A DNA stretch of 35,327 nt from Gammaproteobacteria bacterium (GTDB lineage Bacteria; Pseudomonadota; Gammaproteobacteria; WOZS01): contig WOZS01000023.1 in the NCBI GenBank assembly GCA_011620135.1, forward strand, positions 1 through 35,327. The letters are read 5' to 3'. Shown one piece after another: positions 6,132 through 14,322 of this stretch. The notes beneath the pieces are model-generated. The model did no database searches, was not told the DNA's origin, and saw nothing but the letters and a program-made list of their open reading frames with translations. The stretch's first letter is position 1. Every line of letters begins with the position of its first letter. A program made the position numbers and the translations under genes.

Positions 6132-7461
6132 GTCTTGTTCCCATCCGCAAAGAGAGCCGCTCCCAGGCTACACCACAGGGCAGGCCGGCCAGCAGGGCGA
6201 GCACGAAGCCACCATGATAACTGCCCAGCACCTCGTCGCCCAGAGAGCACATGGCATACAGGGCAAGCCCCGCGGCAAGCGTGAGGTGCTGCGCTGGGGC
6301 AATGCATGCCAGACGCAGTGCCTTGAGGATCATGATGGCCATCAGGACATGGAGGCCCAACCCCACCACGCCCAGCTCCAGGGTAAGCTGCAGATAGCTG
6401 TCATGCACGTGGCGGTAGGGCTTGCCTGCCTCGTTCATGAAGCCATCCTGCGCCAGCAGCGGGGCGATGGCGCCGGGGCCATGGCCCAGTAGGGGATGCG
6501 CGGCGATATGGCGCAGCGCCCAGCCGCTGAGGTGCAGGCGCACCTGGAGCGAGCTGTGTCCTTGTGCGGGAACCTGGCCTGTGGTGAGCACCTGGCGTAT
6601 CACCTGCGTGCTTTCCCCAAGGCGTGCCATGATACCGGCATGCTGGCTCAGGGCCACCACACCCAGGACCAGCACCGTGGCCAGGATGCCCAGGCGGCCG
6701 GCCCGGTCGGATGCCATTGCGCCAGCCCTGGGGGCTGCAGCACGCCGGGACCACGACAGCCACCACATGGCCAGCAGTACCAGCGCGGTGGCAAGCCAGG
6801 CCAGCCGCGCGCCCGAAGCCACAAGCCCTATAGCAAAGAAACCCAGTCCACCCAGCCACACCCCCAGGCGCGCGAGGCGCATCTTCTGGCCATGCAAGAA
6901 GCAGGGCGCATAGGCGGCCAGTCCCACCAGGCAGCCAGCGCACCACAGCCCGAACAACGTGGCAGCGTTGCCGAAGGTGGCCCGGGCGTGCCCGGAAAGC
7001 AGGCCCTGCCAGGTGGCGGCATCCAGCTTGCTGGCGATGCGCAGCGCAAAGCCGCTTGCCAGCAGCGCCAGCAGCACATCGATCCTGGGCTTGGCGATGT
7101 GCGTGGCCCAGGCCACCAGCACGATGCTGAGCGGCCCCCGGTAACTTGCTGCCCAGGCAGCCTTGGTGATCGAACCGGCCTCCTCTGGATAGAGATGGCG
7201 GGCCCTCAGGCTGCTTGCCAAAAGCACAATCCAGTAGGTCAGGAGCAGGATCAGCAAGGTCTGGCGGTGCCAGGCCCTGGGCTGGGTGGCAAGTCCCAAC
7301 AGGCCGGCCAGCAGCAGGAAACCCAGGGCGGCGTTGCCCCAGGATACCTTGAACAGCGCCCCAAAGGCCAACAGATGAAGCCCCAGGATGGCGCAATACC
7401 GGCCCAGGTGATCCAGATGTCGGTGCCCTGCCAGCAGGTTGTCTTTCTGGGTGATGGTCAA
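6124..7461 (-). CDS. O-antigen ligase/polymerase-like membrane protein
   Basis: About 445 residues with ten or more hydrophobic segments spread over the whole length. A periplasmic loop near residue 350 contains HVHDSYLQLTLELGVVG, the H-x-x-YL-x4-E-G pattern typical of the WaaL/Wzy family (O-antigen ligase, PF04932 type). Such proteins join or polymerise lipid-linked glycans at the outer face of the inner membrane. I set the start at TTG 7461, which shares TTGA with the stop of the GT4 gene; the open frame reaches upstream to 7677 but that part overlaps the GT4 gene and looks non-coding. No ATG is near, and the ribosome-binding site is weak, so translation is probably coupled. Whether it ligates O-antigen or another glycan cannot be told. 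Confidence 0.85.
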   Translation of the reverse strand: MTITQKDNLLAGHRHLDHLGRYCAILGLHLLAFGALFKVSWGNAALGFLLLAGLLGLATQPRAWHRQTLLILLLTYWIVLLASSLRARHLYPEEAGSITKAAWAASYRGPLSIVLVAWATHIAKPRIDVLLALLASGFALRIASKLDAATWQGLLSGHARATFGNAATLFGLWCAGCLVGLAAYAPCFLHGQKMRLARLGVWLGGLGFFAIGLVASGARLAWLATALVLLAMWWLSWSRRAAAPRAGAMASDRAGRLGILATVLVLGVVALSQHAGIMARLGESTQVIRQVLTTGQVPAQGHSSLQVRLHLSGWALRHIAAHPLLGHGPGAIAPLLAQDGFMNEAGKPYRHVHDSYLQLTLELGVVGLGLHVLMAIMILKALRLACIAPAQHLTLAAGLALYAMCSLGDEVLGSYHGGFVLALLAGLPCGVAWERLSLRMGTRHA

Positions 7462-8579
7462 GGCGATGGCAATCCCAGGGCAGCGGCATAACGCTGCGCC
7501 TGTTGCCTTGGCTCGAAGCGCTGCGCCGAGGCGCGCAGCACCTCGGCTGGTGTGGGATGATCCAAGGTATGGAAGATGGCCTCGGCCAGGGCCTCGGGCT
7601 GGCCTACGGGGGTCAGCCTGCCCAGGCGGCCCTGCTCCAGGATCTCCCGGGGGCCATGGGGGCAGTCGGTGGCGCAACTGGGAATGCCCAGTGCCACGGC
7701 CTCGGCCAGCGCGTTGCCGAAGCCTTCATAGTGAGAGGCAAAGGCAAAAGCCTTGGCCCGGGCCATCACGGCACAAGGATTGTCAAGGTGGCCACACCAG
7801 ACCACCTTGTCCGCCAGCCCCAGCGTGTCGCTGACCCTTTCCAGGGCCGCGCGCAGCGGCCCATCGCCAAGGATGGCCAGGCGTATCGGCCGGCTGCGGG
7901 CCACCACGGCACAGGCCTGCAGCAGGGTGATAAAGTCCTTCTGGGCTACCAGCCGCCCCGAGGAGACCACCAGCTCCCCCGCAGCGCTGATTCCCCGAGG
8001 CAAGGGCCCGTTGTCGGCCATGTGTCGCAGGTTTGCGCTGTCAATGGGATTGAAGATGGGCAGCACAGCAGGTGCGGCAGCGCTACCCAGTAACCCGGCA
8101 AGCTCACCGGCCAGGCCGGCCGACGGTGTGATCAGCACGGCAGCCCGACTGGCGATACGCTGCAGCAAGGCCGTGCGCCGCCCGGTACGAGCCTGTGACC
8201 AGCCCGCCATGGGAGCCAGCAAGGCGTTGTGAAAACCTGCGCCGTAAAGCCCCCCATAGCGGCTCAGCAGCAGCGCATCGAGCGCCATGCGGGCGGCCCG
8301 CATCTCGAAACTCAACAGGGCCATGGGCCGGTGACGGCGCAGGTACCAAGCCAGATGGGCCGCTTGGCCCATGCGATGCTGACCTGCCAGGGGCAGCCAG
8401 GCGATGCCCTCATCCAGACCCAGGGGCTTGCCCGGGCTGGCCAGGGCCACATGATGGCCAAGCCGGCCAAGCCAGTTGGCCAGCAGCACCAAGGTGGTTG
8501 CCAGACCACCGCCATTGCGGCCCGCATGCCGACTCACCAGGCCCAGCAACAGCACGGCGGGCCGCTGGGCGGCGCTCAT
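7458..8579 (-). CDS. Family 4 glycosyltransferase (GT-B fold)
   Basis: 373 residues. The amino domain has a glycine-rich loop (NGGGLATTL, 22-30) of the kind that contacts donor and acceptor. The carboxy domain shows SSGRLVAQKDF (206-216) and the E-x7-E signature in HYEGFGNALAEAV (Glu285, Glu293), which binds the nucleotide-sugar. This is the usual GT4 retaining-transferase pattern, active on the cytosolic side of the inner membrane on cell-surface glycans. The sugar and acceptor are not predictable. It begins 4 bases after ETF-QO stops and overlaps the O-antigen-ligase-like gene by 4 bases, so the two glycan genes form a pair, probably for the same surface polymer. Confidence 0.9.
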   Translation of the reverse strand: MSAAQRPAVLLLGLVSRHAGRNGGGLATTLVLLANWLGRLGHHVALASPGKPLGLDEGIAWLPLAGQHRMGQAAHLAWYLRRHRPMALLSFEMRAARMALDALLLSRYGGLYGAGFHNALLAPMAGWSQARTGRRTALLQRIASRAAVLITPSAGLAGELAGLLGSAAAPAVLPIFNPIDSANLRHMADNGPLPRGISAAGELVVSSGRLVAQKDFITLLQACAVVARSRPIRLAILGDGPLRAALERVSDTLGLADKVVWCGHLDNPCAVMARAKAFAFASHYEGFGNALAEAVALGIPSCATDCPHGPREILEQGRLGRLTPVGQPEALAEAIFHTLDHPTPAEVLRASAQRFEPRQQAQRYAAALGLPSP

Positions 8580-8583
8580 GGGT

Positions 8584-10230
8584 TCACATCATGCTGTAGT
8601 TGGGCCCGCCGCCGCCCTCGGGGGTGACCCAATTGATGTTCTGGGCAGGGTCCTTGATGTCGCAGGTCTTGCAGTGGATGCAGTTCTGCGCGTTGATGTG
8701 GAAGACAGGCTGGCCTTGCTCTTGCACCACCTCGTAGACACCAGCAGGGCAGTAACGCTGTGCCGGTTCGTCGTAGTGGGGCAGATTCTTGGCGATGGGA
8801 ATGGTTGGATCCTTGAGCTGCAGATGGCAGGGCTGGTCTTCCTCGTGGTTGGTGCCGGTCAAATAGACCGAGGAGAGCAGATCGAAGGTGAGGGTGCCGT
8901 CCGGTTTGGGGTAAGAGATGGGGCTGGCATCGGCAGCCGGCAGCAGCGAGGCGTAGTCCGCGCTGCTGTCACGGATGGTCCAGGGCAGTGTGCCGCCAAA
9001 GAGGTTCTGATCGATGAAAATGGCGGCACTGCCGGGCAATAGGCCCAGGTGATGCAGCAAGCCGGTGAAGTTGCGCGCCCGGTAGAGTTCTTCGTGTACC
9101 CAGGAGTTCCTGACTGCCTCGCCGTAGGCCATGAGTTCGCTGTGTCGCTCGCCTTGGCCCAGGGCGGCAAAGATGGTCTCGGCTGCCAGCATGCCGGTTT
9201 TCATGGCGGTGTGGTTGCCCTTGATCTTGGCGGGATTGAGAAATCCTGCCTCGCAGCCCACCAGCACCCCCCCTGGAAAGCTGAGCTTGGGCAGGGCCGG
9301 CAGACCGCCCTTGTTGACGGCCCGGGCTCCATAGGCGATGCGCTTGCCGCCCTGGAGCATCTGGCGGATCATGGGGTGTGTCTTCCAGCGCTGCAATTCC
9401 TGAAAAGGGTTCAGGAAGGGGTTTTTGTAGTTGAGGCCGATGATCAGGCCCAGCGAGACGCGGTTGTCCTCCCAGTGGTACAGGAAGCCGCCACCATCTG
9501 TCCTGTGATCCAGGGGCCACCCCAGGGTATGGATCACCAGGCCCTGCTGGTGTTGCGCGGCGGGTATCTCCCAGATCTCCTTGAGACCGATGCCATAATG
9601 CTGTGGCGTGGCTTCCTTGTGCAGCGCGAAGCGCTGCATGAGCTGCTTGCCGAGGTGGCCACGGCACCCCTCGGCAAAGATGGTGTAGCGCGCCCGCAGT
9701 TCCACGCCGGGCTGGAAGGTGGGCTTGGGCTTGCCATTCCTGTCGCGGCCCATGTCCCCTGTGATCACGCCATTGACGCGGCCCTGGTCGTCATAGATGA
9801 TCTCTGCGGCCGGGTAGCCGGCGAACACCTCGACACCCAGCTCTTCTGCTCTGGCGCCCAGCCAGCGCACCAACTGGCCCAGGCTGATGATGTAATTGCC
9901 ATGGTTGCGCATGGGCTTGGGGATGAACAGATGGGGCAGGTTCCAGGCGGCGCCATCCTGCAGCAGGTAGAACTTGTCCTGGTCCACCGGTACCCGTACA
10001 GGACAGTCCTGCTCGCGCCACTGCGGGAAGAGTTCGTTGAGTGCCGTGGGCTCGAAAACAGCACCGGAGAGCGAGTGGGCGCCCAGCTCGGAGCCCTTTT
10101 CCACCAGACAGACGGTGATCTCGGTGCCCTGCTCCTGGGCGAGCTGCATCAGCCGGCAGGCACTGGCCAGCCCCGCGGGGCCGCCGCCCACCACCACCAC
10201 ATCAAACTCCATACTTTCCCGTTCGCTCAT
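8584..10230 (-). CDS. Electron-transfer flavoprotein-ubiquinone oxidoreductase
   Basis: 548 residues, full length for ETF-QO (etfD or fixC type). It takes electrons from reduced ETF and passes them to ubiquinone at the membrane. The FAD-binding motif VVGGGPAG is at residues 13-20. The carboxy-terminal 4Fe-4S cluster is carried by Cys494 and by Cys517, Cys520 and Cys523 (CIHCKTC). A perfect ribosome-binding site, AAGGAGG, lies 5 bases before the ATG at 10230. ETF subunit genes and acyl-CoA dehydrogenases are not in the window, so its electron donors lie elsewhere. It follows the GST-like gene by 80 bases and precedes the GT4 gene by 4 bases; the pairing with glycan genes is odd and may only reflect shared transcription. 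Confidence 0.96.
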   Translation of the reverse strand: MSERESMEFDVVVVGGGPAGLASACRLMQLAQEQGTEITVCLVEKGSELGAHSLSGAVFEPTALNELFPQWREQDCPVRVPVDQDKFYLLQDGAAWNLPHLFIPKPMRNHGNYIISLGQLVRWLGARAEELGVEVFAGYPAAEIIYDDQGRVNGVITGDMGRDRNGKPKPTFQPGVELRARYTIFAEGCRGHLGKQLMQRFALHKEATPQHYGIGLKEIWEIPAAQHQQGLVIHTLGWPLDHRTDGGGFLYHWEDNRVSLGLIIGLNYKNPFLNPFQELQRWKTHPMIRQMLQGGKRIAYGARAVNKGGLPALPKLSFPGGVLVGCEAGFLNPAKIKGNHTAMKTGMLAAETIFAALGQGERHSELMAYGEAVRNSWVHEELYRARNFTGLLHHLGLLPGSAAIFIDQNLFGGTLPWTIRDSSADYASLLPAADASPISYPKPDGTLTFDLLSSVYLTGTNHEEDQPCHLQLKDPTIPIAKNLPHYDEPAQRYCPAGVYEVVQEQGQPVFHINAQNCIHCKTCDIKDPAQNINWVTPEGGGGPNYSMM

Positions 10231-10310
10231 GGTGCCTCCTTAGTTGGATGATCTCATGGTGCACTCTTGTGCTGGTCAGCGTTGCTGGCCCCGGCGGCAA
10301 GGCTTGGCGG

Positions 10311-10919
10311 CTAGGCAGAGGCGCTGGGCCGCGCGCTCACTGTCTCGTGCCAGCGCCTGAGGTGGGACAGGTTCTCGCCGATGCGGATGTTCACCGCGCG
10401 GCCGAAGTCGATCCACACCAAGGCGGTGATGTCGGCGATGGTATAGGTCTCTCCGGCGATGAAGGGTGTTTTTTGCAGCACACCATCCAGCCAGGCGAGC
10501 TTGTCCGGGGCCTGCTCAAGGCAGAGCCTGCCATAGGCCTCGCATTGCTTGATGCGGTTGGCAAAGAAGGGATGGGTATGGCGAAAGGCGTTGCCGATGG
10601 TCGAGGCGATCTCGGACTCGGCACGACGGCGCCACATCTCCACCAGCGCCTGTTCCCGGGCACTGGTGCCCATCAGGGGGGTTGCGGCGTGGTCGAGCTC
10701 CAGGTAGCGGCAGATGGCCACCGTCTCGGCGATCCATGTGCCATCGTCCAATTCCAGGACGGGCAGGCCGCCCATGGGGTTTTTGGACAAGAAGGGTTCG
10801 CGCCGGTTTTCACCGTTGGCCAGGTCCACCTGGACCAGGGGGATGGAGATCCCTTTTTCGGCCATGAAGACGCGGACCAACCGGGGGTTGGGTGCTGCTG
10901 TGCTGTCGTAAAGGATCAT
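10311..10919 (-). CDS. Glutathione S-transferase family protein
   Basis: 202 residues with an amino-terminal thioredoxin-like domain (MILYDSTAAPNPRLVRVFMA, then GGLPVLEL around the cis-proline, and the glutathione-contacting ETVAICRYLE near residues 63-72) and an all-helical carboxy domain with the N-capping motif TYTIADI. These are standard for cytosolic GSTs, which conjugate glutathione or reduce disulfides and peroxides. I placed the start at 10919, where GGAG lies about 9 bases upstream; the frame is open up to 11030 but that part is poor. Its substrate is unknown. It could be the first gene of a transcript that continues into ETF-QO. Confidence 0.9.
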   Translation of the reverse strand: MILYDSTAAPNPRLVRVFMAEKGISIPLVQVDLANGENRREPFLSKNPMGGLPVLELDDGTWIAETVAICRYLELDHAATPLMGTSAREQALVEMWRRRAESEIASTIGNAFRHTHPFFANRIKQCEAYGRLCLEQAPDKLAWLDGVLQKTPFIAGETYTIADITALVWIDFGRAVNIRIGENLSHLRRWHETVSARPSASA

Positions 10920-11061
10920 GGTGATGGTGCTCCAGTTCAGGCTTGCGAGACAGTCGGGCTCCCTTATGGTATACCAATAGTCCAGGATGGGGGCGGCTCT
11001 GCGCGCCGATACCTGGATGCCTAGGGACAATGTGAGAGAGAGACACCCGGTTTCTCATTAT

Positions 11062-11090
11062 TTTTCTCAATCTTGCTTGTCCATTATAAT
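11062..11090 (+). promoter_or_regulatory. Possible promoter of the small secreted protein gene
   Basis: A perfect TATAAT at 11085-11090 lies in an AT-rich stretch between the divergent GST-like and secreted-protein genes. A weak -35 candidate TTTTCT sits 17 bp upstream at 11062-11067. The implied leader is about 65 bases. Confidence 0.4.
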
Positions 11091-11160
11091 ATGGCGACAT
11101 GGGCCGCTGGGTGAACAGGCTATTGGGGTTCGTTAAATTGTGATTCATGGAGATAGTCAT

Positions 11161-11709
11161 ATGATGACAGGCTGCAGATCGAAACTGGCATGGTCCGCCA
11201 TGGCCCTGATGGTGTCATGGCTTGTGGGCATGGGCCCTGCATGGGCACAGGGCGACACATGGACCACCTTCAAGAACACCTACATGAGCTTCGACTACCC
11301 ATCATCCTGGAGCAAGACGGAATTGAACGAGGTGCCCTCCGGGCTGACCTCCATGATCCCCGAATCAATTGCTTCCCTGGTGACCATGCAAATGCCGGTG
11401 GTCCAATTGACCGCGCCCGATGGACAAAGCGCCCTTGTCTATGCGGCCGTGGGCACAGTGAGCTGGGCTGTGGCCCTTTCCGGATTGATTCAACCGGGCT
11501 TGCTGACTGATACCACATCACCTCCTGGCGCCCTGGCTGGCGTCACAGGGCGATTGGTGGCCCTGGCCAATCAGCAGGGCTCGCTGTTGGGTGCCTTGTC
11601 CCTGAGCGCCCCACAGCAGCTTTTCGAGAGCATGAACAAGGCTTATTTCGACCGCATCGCCCAGAGTTTTTGCCTGGTCCAGGATAAAACATGCTTTCCA
11701 AAGAAATAA
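11161..11709 (+). CDS. Small secreted protein, PsbP/DUF1795-like pattern
   Basis: 182 residues. A signal peptide of about 29 residues is clear: MMTGCRSK, a hydrophobic core, then GPAWA before Gln30. The mature part opens with TYMSFDYPSSW, a pattern typical of PsbP-like or DUF1795 domains (GFSFDYPxSW), and has two Cys near its end that may pair. Function unknown; export to the periplasm is likely. The start at 11161 is chosen because GGAGA lies 7 bases upstream; an ATG at 11140 is less well placed. The gene appears to be a single-gene transcript with its own promoter and terminator. Confidence 0.75.
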   Translation: MMTGCRSKLAWSAMALMVSWLVGMGPAWAQGDTWTTFKNTYMSFDYPSSWSKTELNEVPSGLTSMIPESIASLVTMQMPVVQLTAPDGQSALVYAAVGTVSWAVALSGLIQPGLLTDTTSPPGALAGVTGRLVALANQQGSLLGALSLSAPQQLFESMNKAYFDRIAQSFCLVQDKTCFPKK

Positions 11710-11710
11710 G

Positions 11711-11740
11711 ATCAGCCTATGGCTGATTCTTTGATTTCCT
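11711..11740 (+). terminator. Intrinsic terminator
   Basis: ATCAGCC, loop TAT, GGCTGAT, then a T-rich tail, starting 2 bases after the stop of the secreted-protein gene. The FieF-like gene converges from the other side. Confidence 0.65.
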
Positions 11741-11757
11741 TAGATGGCTGTCCTGTG

Positions 11758-12678
11758 TCAGGGCACGCGAGACAGCGAGGGGTGGTTTTCCGGTAGGCCA
11801 GCCGGATCCTGATGGATAATGACCTCGGCATGGGGAAAGGCAGCCAGGATGGCATGTTCCACCTCATCGGCGATGCGATGTGCCTCGATCAGGGTAAGCG
11901 CAGGGTCCATTTCCAGGTGCAATTGAATGAAGGTGCCAATGCCGGCCTTTCTGGTACGCAGGTCATGGACCGCCCTGACCCGGGGATGCTCTGCGGCAAT
12001 GGCCAGGATGCGGCTGCGCGCCTCTTCGGAGAGCTCCCGGTCCATGAGCTGGTTGCAGGCCTTGCTGGCGATTTTCCAGGTGCTGGAAAGAATCAGGGCC
12101 GCGATGCAGCTTGCCGTGACCGGATCGAGCCATTGCCAACCAGGTTTCGAGGCGACCAGCAGCGTGGCGATGACGGCAATGTTGCCCAACAGGTCGCCCG
12201 TATAATGCAGGGAGTCGGCCGTGATGGCTACGGAGTCTGTGGCGGCGATGGCGCGACGCTGGATCATGACCAGGGCCACGGTCAGCACGATGGCCAGGAT
12301 CATCACCGCAAGGCTGGCCCCGATCGGGCCCAGGGGAGACGGGTGCAGCAGCCGGTCGATGGACTCATACAGCAGAAAGATGGCCGAGCCGCCCACAAAG
12401 ACAGCCTGCCCCAGGCCAGCGAGAGGTTCTGCCTTGGCATGGCCGAAGCGATGTTCACGGTCTGGAGGACTCAGGGCATGGCGTACGGCGAGCCAGTTGA
12501 GGCTCGATGCCAGACAGTCCAGCAGGGAGTCCACCAGGCTGCCCAGCATGGCCACGGAGCCACTTGAGAGCCAGGCGATCAGCTTGGCAAGGCTCAACAG
12601 GAGAGCCACCGCCACGGCTGCATGGGTAGCCAGGCGCAGGAGTCTGTGGCTGGAGTGATTCTGAGCAGTGGTGGCCAT
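11758..12678 (-). CDS. fieF: Cation diffusion facilitator, FieF/YiiP type
   Basis: 306 residues, the usual size. It exports divalent metals (Zn, Fe, Cd, Mn in relatives) from the cytosol in exchange for protons. Six membrane segments occupy about residues 15-205. The transport-site residues are visible: Asp50 and Asp54 in SLVDSLLD on helix 2, and His/Asp in DSLHYTGD on helix 5. The cytosolic carboxy domain has GTFIQLHLEMD and EVIIHQDP, which match the metal-sensing domain of FieF closely. I set the start at 12678 (MATTAQ); the open frame to 12870 adds a Cys-rich stretch that does not look coding. Metal specificity cannot be read from the sequence. The name is by similarity. Confidence 0.88.
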   Translation of the reverse strand: MATTAQNHSSHRLLRLATHAAVAVALLLSLAKLIAWLSSGSVAMLGSLVDSLLDCLASSLNWLAVRHALSPPDREHRFGHAKAEPLAGLGQAVFVGGSAIFLLYESIDRLLHPSPLGPIGASLAVMILAIVLTVALVMIQRRAIAATDSVAITADSLHYTGDLLGNIAVIATLLVASKPGWQWLDPVTASCIAALILSSTWKIASKACNQLMDRELSEEARSRILAIAAEHPRVRAVHDLRTRKAGIGTFIQLHLEMDPALTLIEAHRIADEVEHAILAAFPHAEVIIHQDPAGLPENHPSLSRVP

Positions 12679-12839
12679 GGCTGTTTCATTCCCCAGGCTT
12701 TGGGCTTTCCCAAGTATAACACCATCAAGCTGGAGCAGGCATGCAAAAGGCTTGCAAACGCTGGCCGACAGTGCACAATGAAGAGCATAAATGGGGAGAG
12801 CATAGACCCCGATCGCTGGACAGTGGGGGAGTTGGGGGC

Positions 12840-14306
12840 ATGCAGGGCATGGTATTGTGGCAGCAGCCAACGGCGCGGTTGGTCATCATGGTCATGGGGC
12901 TTGCCATGGCCATGCTGCCGCATGCCCTCAGGGCTGCCGCCCTCCAGGAAATCAAGGTTTTCCCTGCACCCGGGCGAACCAGAATAGCACTGTCCTTTTC
13001 ATCCCCCGTCAAGGCGCATGCCCAGACACTGGGTAATCCGCCCCGGCTGGTCTTGGATGTCCCTGCCGTGGCCTGGAGCAGACGGCTTGAAGACCGGCCA
13101 GGCGCTGGCCTCATGGATGGGCTGCGCTATGGGCGTCTGCCCAATGGCGGTCTGCGCATGGTGGTCGACCTGCCCCAGGGTGTCAGGCCAACGGTGCGCA
13201 CTGCGCAGCGTGGTACCTTGGTGGTGGCCGACCTGACGCCCCTACCAGGGCAGCAGATTGCCGCCAACCGCTCCCAGCGCCGTGCGTTGCGTCAGGATGT
13301 CATGGGGGCTCTGGACGAGGCGGTGCCCCGGAAGAACCCTGCTGAAAAAGCGCCTGTTTTTTCCACGATGATACCCGCTCCTGCTGCTCCTGCTGCTCCT
13401 GCTGCTCCTGCCATCCCGCCAAGGCCGCTGCCGTCACAGGCTGTGGTGACCCAGCCGTTCATCGTCGCCATCGATGCCGGGCATGGGGGCAAGGATCCAG
13501 GTGCTATCGGGCCACATGGCACCCAGGAAAAACGGGTGACGCTGGCCATTGCCAAGAAGCTGGCTCAAGCCATTGACACCCTGCCGGGCATGAAGGCCGT
13601 ATTGACCCGCTCCGATGACAGATTTCTCAAGTTGCGCCAGCGAGTGGCCGTCGCCAGGGCGCATCATGCCGATTGCTTTATCTCCATTCATGCCGATTCC
13701 GTGCCGCACAGCAAGGCGCTGGGGTCGTCGGTTTATGTGGTCTCGGCCAAGGGTGCCAGCAGTGAGGCGGCCAGGTGGCTTGCAGCCAAGGAAAACGCCG
13801 CCGATCTGGCGGGGGGGGTGTCGCTGGCTGGTCAGGAGCCCGAGGTGGCCTCGATCCTGCTGGATATCTCCCAAAGCGGGGCCTTGGCCGGCGCCCAGAC
13901 GCTGGCCAATGCGGTTTTACAGGCGCTGGATGAAGCCGGGGCAATGGTCCACAAGACAACCGTACAACGGGCGCCTTTTGCCGTACTCAAGGCCCCGGAC
14001 ATGCCCTCTATCCTGGTGGAGACGGCCTTCATTTCCAATCCCAGGGAAGAAAGACTGCTGCGCAGCGCAACCTACCAGGAGACCCTGGCATATGCCGTGC
14101 GGGATGGGATATTGGGCTATGTGGCTGCAAACCCACCAGCAGATGGGCGCCGCTGGCATGTGGTGCGCCGGGGGGATACCATAGGGGCTCTTGCCGCGAG
14201 TTATGGCGTGGGCCTTGGGGTCATGGCGAAAGCCAACGGGCGACGGCTGCCGGGCGAGATCACCATCTTGCCTGGTGAGGTGCTGTTCATTCCCGGCAGT
14301 ACCTAA
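12840..14306 (+). CDS. amiC: N-acetylmuramoyl-L-alanine amidase, AMIN and LysM
   Basis: About 488 residues. It cleaves septal peptidoglycan between MurNAc and L-Ala during daughter-cell separation. Order: export signal (about 1-32), AMIN domain (35-135) that recognises the cell wall, an Ala-Pro-rich linker (about 180-195), the zinc-dependent amidase_3 domain (205-430) and a LysM module at the end (VVRRGDTIGALAASYG). Zinc and catalytic residues are seen in AIDAGHGGKDPG, TQEKRV, SIHADS and ILVETAF. The start at 12840 is the most plausible for a signal peptide; 12849 is an alternative. miaA follows after 16 bases. In many relatives mutL lies between amiC and miaA, but it is missing here. AmiC is preferred over AmiB by the terminal LysM only weakly, so the letter is tentative. 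Confidence 0.92.
   Translation: MQGMVLWQQPTARLVIMVMGLAMAMLPHALRAAALQEIKVFPAPGRTRIALSFSSPVKAHAQTLGNPPRLVLDVPAVAWSRRLEDRPGAGLMDGLRYGRLPNGGLRMVVDLPQGVRPTVRTAQRGTLVVADLTPLPGQQIAANRSQRRALRQDVMGALDEAVPRKNPAEKAPVFSTMIPAPAAPAAPAAPAIPPRPLPSQAVVTQPFIVAIDAGHGGKDPGAIGPHGTQEKRVTLAIAKKLAQAIDTLPGMKAVLTRSDDRFLKLRQRVAVARAHHADCFISIHADSVPHSKALGSSVYVVSAKGASSEAARWLAAKENAADLAGGVSLAGQEPEVASILLDISQSGALAGAQTLANAVLQALDEAGAMVHKTTVQRAPFAVLKAPDMPSILVETAFISNPREERLLRSATYQETLAYAVRDGILGYVAANPPADGRRWHVVRRGDTIGALAASYGVGLGVMAKANGRRLPGEITILPGEVLFIPGST
13377..13412 (+). repeat. Four tandem 9-bp units in the amiC linker
   Basis: GCTCCTGCT is repeated four times in frame (last base of the last unit differs) and encodes Ala-Pro-Ala units in the flexible linker between the AMIN and amidase domains. 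Slippage would change linker length without breaking the frame. Confidence 0.7.
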
Positions 14307-14322
14307 CATAAGCGAGTTGGAC

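Noticed and set aside
9049-10251. Plus-strand open frame of about 400 codons opposite ETF-QO
   Set aside because: The ETF-QO gene explains the region, with a perfect ribosome-binding site on the minus strand.
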